33,819 nt of DNA from Nitrospirae bacterium RIFCSPHIGHO2_01_FULL_66_17 (GTDB lineage Bacteria; Nitrospirota; Nitrospiria; 2-01-FULL-66-17). The DNA is taken from NCBI GenBank assembly GCA_001803875.1, contig MHEO01000039.1, positions 1 to 33,819 of the forward strand. Direction: 5' to 3'. Below are positions 31,098-33,819 of the stretch, piece by piece. How positions within the stretch are numbered: the stretch's first letter is position 1; each line of letters begins with the position of its first letter. A model generated the notes under the pieces. The model made no database searches, had not been told where the DNA came from, and saw nothing but the letters and a program-made list of their open reading frames with translations. A program made the position numbers and the translations under genes.

Positions 31098-32012
31098 CTA
31101 CGAAATCGGTGTCCCGTTGAGTGTCACGTCGGGCCTCCCAAGCCGACCCCCGATATGCACCGTGATCGGACCGCCCTTGGTCCCCGCGAGGGCCAGCAGC
31201 GGCACGCGCGCGGTGGCCCCCGGCGAGGGCGACAGCTTGAGCGTGAGGTTGAGAATGCTCTCGCTCCAAGGCATCCGCACGAGGACCGTGCCCTCGCCCG
31301 AGGCGGTGCCGAGCGCCCCGCCCGCCGCGAAGCGCTGGACCGTCACCGTCCCGCCCTTGAGCGCAACCTGGGCGGCGATCGTGTCGAACTCGATCCCGTT
31401 GATGGGAACGCCCGCCGCCGTCAGCCCGTCGATCCGCAACCCCGTCACCTCCGCCGACCCCGCGCCCTCGCCGCTCCACCAGGCCTCGTTGGTCCACCGG
31501 CAGGTCAGATCGAGCCGCAGCGTGCCCCGCCAGTCGCCCGGGGGAAGAAACGGCAGGCGCGCCAGTTCGAACCCCTGGCCGACCTGGTCCAGCGCGAACC
31601 GCGCGCCCCCCGGCGCCGGGCGCAACACCCACGTCCCGCGCGACCGGCCGCCATACGCCTCCCACGCGATGTCGGCGTCGACCGTCCGCCGCAGCAACGG
31701 CCACAGCGCGAGCCGGACGCGGACCGCATCCACGGTCAGCGCGTTGAACGGCACCAATAAGCGGCCGCGGTCTCCCGCCGGCTCGAACCGCACGCCCCGC
31801 CACCCCACGCCGAGGGGGAAGAGGAACCGGCCGGACTCCACCGTCACCCGGGCGTGCGTGCTCCGCGCGACCCCGGCCACCAAGGCCGCCTGCAGGCGCT
31901 CGTACGGGAACGTCAGGACCAGAAACAGGCCCGCCGCGACCACGGCGTAGAGGGCGTACGCGGCCGCCGACCGCCACGGAACCCGCGCCGAGCCATCCCG
32001 TGCCGGGCTCAT
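31098..32012 (-). CDS. gspN: Type II secretion protein GspN
   Basis: The 304-aa protein has a short basic N-terminus, one membrane helix (about 15-35, AAAYALYAVVAAGLFLVLTF) and a long beta-rich periplasmic part with repeated strand-turn units (VDADIAWEAYGG, WRGTLRLDL, GTVTVQRFAAGGALGTASGEG, VTLNGTPI). This fits GspN/AsmA-like type II secretion components, whose exact role is unsettled. ATG 32012 is preferred because it gives a normal N-terminus; GTG 32036, 4 nt after the gspJ stop, would add eight residues. It lies between gspJ and gspL, whereas gspN usually ends the operon. Confidence 0.85.
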   Translation of the reverse strand: MSPARDGSARVPWRSAAAYALYAVVAAGLFLVLTFPYERLQAALVAGVARSTHARVTVESGRFLFPLGVGWRGVRFEPAGDRGRLLVPFNALTVDAVRVRLALWPLLRRTVDADIAWEAYGGRSRGTWVLRPAPGGARFALDQVGQGFELARLPFLPPGDWRGTLRLDLTCRWTNEAWWSGEGAGSAEVTGLRIDGLTAAGVPINGIEFDTIAAQVALKGGTVTVQRFAAGGALGTASGEGTVLVRMPWSESILNLTLKLSPSPGATARVPLLALAGTKGGPITVHIGGRLGRPDVTLNGTPIS

Positions 32013-32040
32013 CGTGCCGGCCCGCGCGGGCGCCACGGCC

Positions 32041-32772
32041 TCACCGCGTCCCGGCGAGGGGCAGGGCCACCACCGTCCGGACGCGCTCGGCGGGCGCGCG
32101 GCCGACGCCCGCCAGCCCGACCGTCACCTCGACCGCTCTCGGCAGGCCCTGGCGCGGTTTCGCCTCCCACGCGTCCACCCAGTCGGCGCCTGCGAGGTAT
32201 CGGAGCTTGAACTCCGTTACGCCCTCGGCCATGTCGTCGGTCTGAACGGCCCACGGCGCGTCACTGAGGACGTTGGATCGTTCCTCCCGCACCAGCCGTC
32301 CGGTCGCGCCGTCGGGGTCGGCCTCGACCCGATACTCGATCTGCGACACGTCGGACTCGGGGCGGTCGGCCACGTACCGCCGGTGGGCGAACGTCGTCCA
32401 GACCAGGCGGTCCCGGCGCGTATCCGCCCCGGCGGCCGTGTCGCTCGATCCCTCGAACCGTCCACGCCCGCCGTTGTCGGCAAACCAGTACGCGGCCGAC
32501 AGCTCGTCCACCAGGCGCTCCGTGATGACCTGCACCTGGCGCATCCGCTCGCTGGCCTCCGCGGTGTCGCGCGTCACGTCCACGCTGCGCGCAAACGCGC
32601 CGTACACGAGGGTCATCACGATCGCTAACAGCCCGATCGCCACCACCACTTCGATCAGAGTAAATCCGCGCTGCGCCAAAGGCGCGGCATGAAAATCGCC
32701 CCTTCCTCTCGGATCGCGAAGCAAGCCGCCGCGCGGCTCTAGCGTGACGGTAGATAGTTGCCTCCCGCTCAC
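32041..32772 (-). CDS. gspJ: Type II secretion minor pseudopilin GspJ
   Basis: GspJ forms the pseudopilus tip with GspI and GspK. The 243-aa precursor has the prepilin motif RG|FTLIEVVVAIGLLAIVM with Glu at +5. The mature part contains IEYRVEADPDGATGRLVREE and ends in a GspJ-like fold (VTEFKLRYLAG, VEVTVGLAG). GTG 32772 overlaps the gspI stop (GTGA), which leaves an unusually long leader of 36 residues before the cleavage site. The leader DNA is nearly the same as that of gspI, and the first codons carry a 30-nt repeat also found at the end of gspH. TTG 32685 would give a five-residue leader but has no ribosome site at the right distance. Confidence 0.92.
   Translation of the reverse strand: MSGRQLSTVTLEPRGGLLRDPRGRGDFHAAPLAQRGFTLIEVVVAIGLLAIVMTLVYGAFARSVDVTRDTAEASERMRQVQVITERLVDELSAAYWFADNGGRGRFEGSSDTAAGADTRRDRLVWTTFAHRRYVADRPESDVSQIEYRVEADPDGATGRLVREERSNVLSDAPWAVQTDDMAEGVTEFKLRYLAGADWVDAWEAKPRQGLPRAVEVTVGLAGVGRAPAERVRTVVALPLAGTR
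32651..32727 (-). repeat. 77-nt leader repeat in gspJ
   Basis: Reads GGCTTGCTTCGCGATCCG at its start and ends with the codons of FTLIE. It matches 33130-33206 (gspI) at 68 of 77 positions without gaps, including third codon positions. It encodes LLRDPRGRGDFH and APLAQRG. Confidence 0.9.
32738..32767 (-). repeat. 30-nt repeat, copy at the start of gspJ
   Basis: Differs from the copy at the end of gspH at 2 of 30 positions and is read in the same frame (GRQLSTVTLE here, GRPRSTVTLD there). It lies 10 nt upstream of the 77-nt leader repeat. Confidence 0.88.
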
Positions 32773-33242
32773 GCCCCGCCCCCCGTCTTTGGACGCTGGA
32801 AGACGTAGCTCACCAGATCGACGCGCTCGTTACGGGAGGGTTCGCCCCAGGCCACCATGACGCGCACCTCCCGGACGAGATCGGTCGAGAACAGGCCGGT
32901 GGGGCTCACCTCCTGCCGCCACGTAAACCGCGCGTGCGCGTCGTCGAACCGGCCTTCGCTGGTCCCCAGGTCGGGGAACCCCCCGATGGTCGCGTCGGCC
33001 ATCCGTTGCTGCGCCAGCGCCGTGGCCGCGATGACGGCGCGGGCCTCGTCGTGGAGGACCATGTCCCGGTTGCGGAGGCCGAGTAGCGCGACGAACGCCA
33101 CCGCGATCACGGCGAGCGCCACCATGATTTCGAGCAGGGTAAATCCGCACTGCGCCGACGGCGCAGAATGAAAATCGCCCCTTCCTTGCGGATCGCGAAG
33201 CAAGCCGGCCACCCGCGTCGAGGTTCGCTGCGTCGGAGCCAT
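32769..33242 (-). CDS. gspI: Type II secretion minor pseudopilin GspI
   Basis: GspI starts assembly of the pseudopilus tip. The 157-aa precursor has the prepilin motif CG|FTLLEIMVALAVIAVAFVALLGL with Glu at +5, then the GspI pattern ATALAQQRMADATIGG, FDDAHARFTWRQEVSPT and VREVRVMVAWGE. ATG 33242 overlaps the gspH stop as TGATG. Cleavage after Gly33 leaves a 33-residue leader ending AQCG, where a basic residue usually precedes the Gly. The leader DNA (33130-33206) is 88% identical to that of gspJ, far more than the mature parts. Confidence 0.93.
   Translation of the reverse strand: MAPTQRTSTRVAGLLRDPQGRGDFHSAPSAQCGFTLLEIMVALAVIAVAFVALLGLRNRDMVLHDEARAVIAATALAQQRMADATIGGFPDLGTSEGRFDDAHARFTWRQEVSPTGLFSTDLVREVRVMVAWGEPSRNERVDLVSYVFQRPKTGGGA
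33130..33206 (-). repeat. 77-nt leader repeat in gspI
   Basis: Sister of 32651-32727. It contains the perfect palindrome CTGCGCCGTCGGCGCAG (33149-33165). It encodes LLRDPQGRGDFH and APSAQCG before FTLLE. Confidence 0.9.
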
Positions 33243-33819
33243 CACGAGGCGGTCGTGTCTAGCGTGACGGTAGATCGTGGCCTCCCGTCGACGTAGCCCG
33301 CGACCACCGTCACCCGGCCGGTGATTGGGTTGATCGTGAGGGTGTAGCGCGACGGCCGCTTATTGATGCCGTTCAACCGATCGCCCTCCTCGAGGTGAAT
33401 CGCCGTCCGCGTGACGCCGCCCGACGGGAAGAACTGGGTGAACGCCGTGCCATCCGTCACCAGACCATGATGCGGGGTGGCCACGTCCTCGAAGCGGACC
33501 TCCGCGGGCAGCGCCCGTTTGGGCCCGACCGGCGGCCCCTCTTCGAGGACGCCGCCACGCGACACCAGCGTCGTCACCCAGAACTCGTCGGTGTCCAGAT
33601 CATAATACAGCCGCTGGATCGTGCGGGTCGCGATCGCCTCCTGAACGAGGGCGGCGGCCAGCCCCGCGAGGTCGCGCGACGCCGATCGCGCGTCGCCCCC
33701 GACGACACGCTGCAGGCGCGGCGCGACCAGCATGGCGACCAGGGCGAGGATGAACACCACGATCGTGATCTCGATCAGGGTAAATCCGCACTGCGCCAAC
33801 GGCGCAGACTGCAATCGTC
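33242..33819 (-). CDS. gspH: Type II secretion minor pseudopilin GspH, possibly 5' partial
   Basis: The visible frame encodes a prepilin motif CG|FTLIEITIVVFILALVAMLVAPRL with Glu at +5. About 150 mature residues of GspH type follow (DLAGLAAALVQEAIATRTIQRLYYDLDT, FFPSGG, YTLTINPITGRVTVVAG). TTG 33814 could start it with a leader of ten residues. The frame is still open at the window edge, however, and the gspI and gspJ leaders are 33-36 residues, so the true start probably lies upstream outside the window. The last codons carry the 30-nt repeat, and the stop overlaps the gspI start as TGATG. It is the first visible gene of the operon; gspG and the platform genes may lie upstream. Confidence 0.88.
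   Translation of the reverse strand, partial: RLQSAPLAQCGFTLIEITIVVFILALVAMLVAPRLQRVVGGDARSASRDLAGLAAALVQEAIATRTIQRLYYDLDTDEFWVTTLVSRGGVLEEGPPVGPKRALPAEVRFEDVATPHHGLVTDGTAFTQFFPSGGVTRTAIHLEEGDRLNGINKRPSRYTLTINPITGRVTVVAGYVDGRPRSTVTLDTTAS
33258..33287 (-). repeat. 30-nt repeat, copy at the end of gspH
   Basis: Starts CGGGAGGC and ends CTAGA, encoding GRPRSTVTLD near the GspH C-terminus. It ends 16 nt before the gspI start codon. Other copies are at 32738-32767 and 30422-30451. Confidence 0.88.
33770..33819 (-). repeat. Leader repeat in gspH (cut by the window edge)
   Basis: The last ~50 nt of the window match the 3' part of the gspI/gspJ leader repeat, including CTGCGCC-TT-GGCGCAGTGCGG. Homology probably continues past 33819. 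Confidence 0.8.

Noticed and set aside
32672..32682. ATG with AAGGGG upstream inside the gspJ leader repeat as an alternative start
   Set aside because: It is out of frame with the pseudopilin and meets a stop after about 11 codons; the gspI copy lacks the ATG.
1..33819. CRISPR array, tRNA, rRNA, phage or transposase genes
   Set aside because: No regularly spaced repeats, cloverleaf-like stretches, rRNA motifs or integrase/transposase motifs were seen on reading through.

Overview
The window is a dense, high-GC bacterial chromosome segment (by eye roughly 65% G+C). It has about 34 protein genes, almost all on the minus strand, with many 1-4 nt stop/start overlaps. The organism is Gram-negative: there is an outer-membrane barrel protein, a type II secretion operon and lipoproteins. 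The mix of archaeal-type PEP carboxylase, a B12-type ribonucleotide reductase, CIRCE-controlled groESL and a full GspN suggests a deep-branching lineage such as Methylomirabilota (NC10), Nitrospirota or a relative. That placement is inference only. No rRNA, tRNA, CRISPR array, prophage or transposase gene was seen.

Layout. 1-3651: the end of a Ppx/GppA phosphatase, a small unknown gene and recG (minus). 3696-5228: rpmB (plus), an outer-membrane barrel protein (minus) and a stand-alone receiver protein (plus). 5231-7361: recN and a thioredoxin with its own promoter. 7421-9583: groS-groL with promoter, CIRCE operator and a strong terminator. 9614-19737: one long minus-strand cluster behind a good sigma70-type promoter. 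In transcription order it runs ffh, a PAS/degenerate-GGDEF gene, rpsP, rimM, trmD, rplS, rnhB, yraN, an unknown 129-aa gene, ftsE, ftsX, an envC-like gene and ctpA. It joins protein targeting, ribosome and tRNA maturation and septal peptidoglycan hydrolysis. 19792-21282: archaeal-type PEP carboxylase. 21470-22577: a palindromic repeat, then an anti-sigma factor and its ECF sigma factor. 22949-25294: class II ribonucleotide reductase with candidate NrdR boxes upstream. 25586-33819: a type II secretion operon in transcription order gspH-I-J-N-L-M-K, followed by a second copy of the palindromic repeat, a small exported protein and a secreted HEXXH metalloprotease lipoprotein.

The most unusual signals are repeats lying in and against genes. 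First, two inverted copies (21470-21627 and 27902-28060) of a ~158-bp palindromic, MITE-like element each supply the TAG stop codon of the neighbouring gene. Second, a 77-nt stretch is 88% identical at the start of gspI and gspJ, and part of it also lies at the start of gspH; it encodes an unusual long prepilin leader. Third, a 30-nt sequence occurs at the end of gspH, at the start of gspJ in the same frame, and inside gspL in another frame. No clearly new defence or catalytic system was found.
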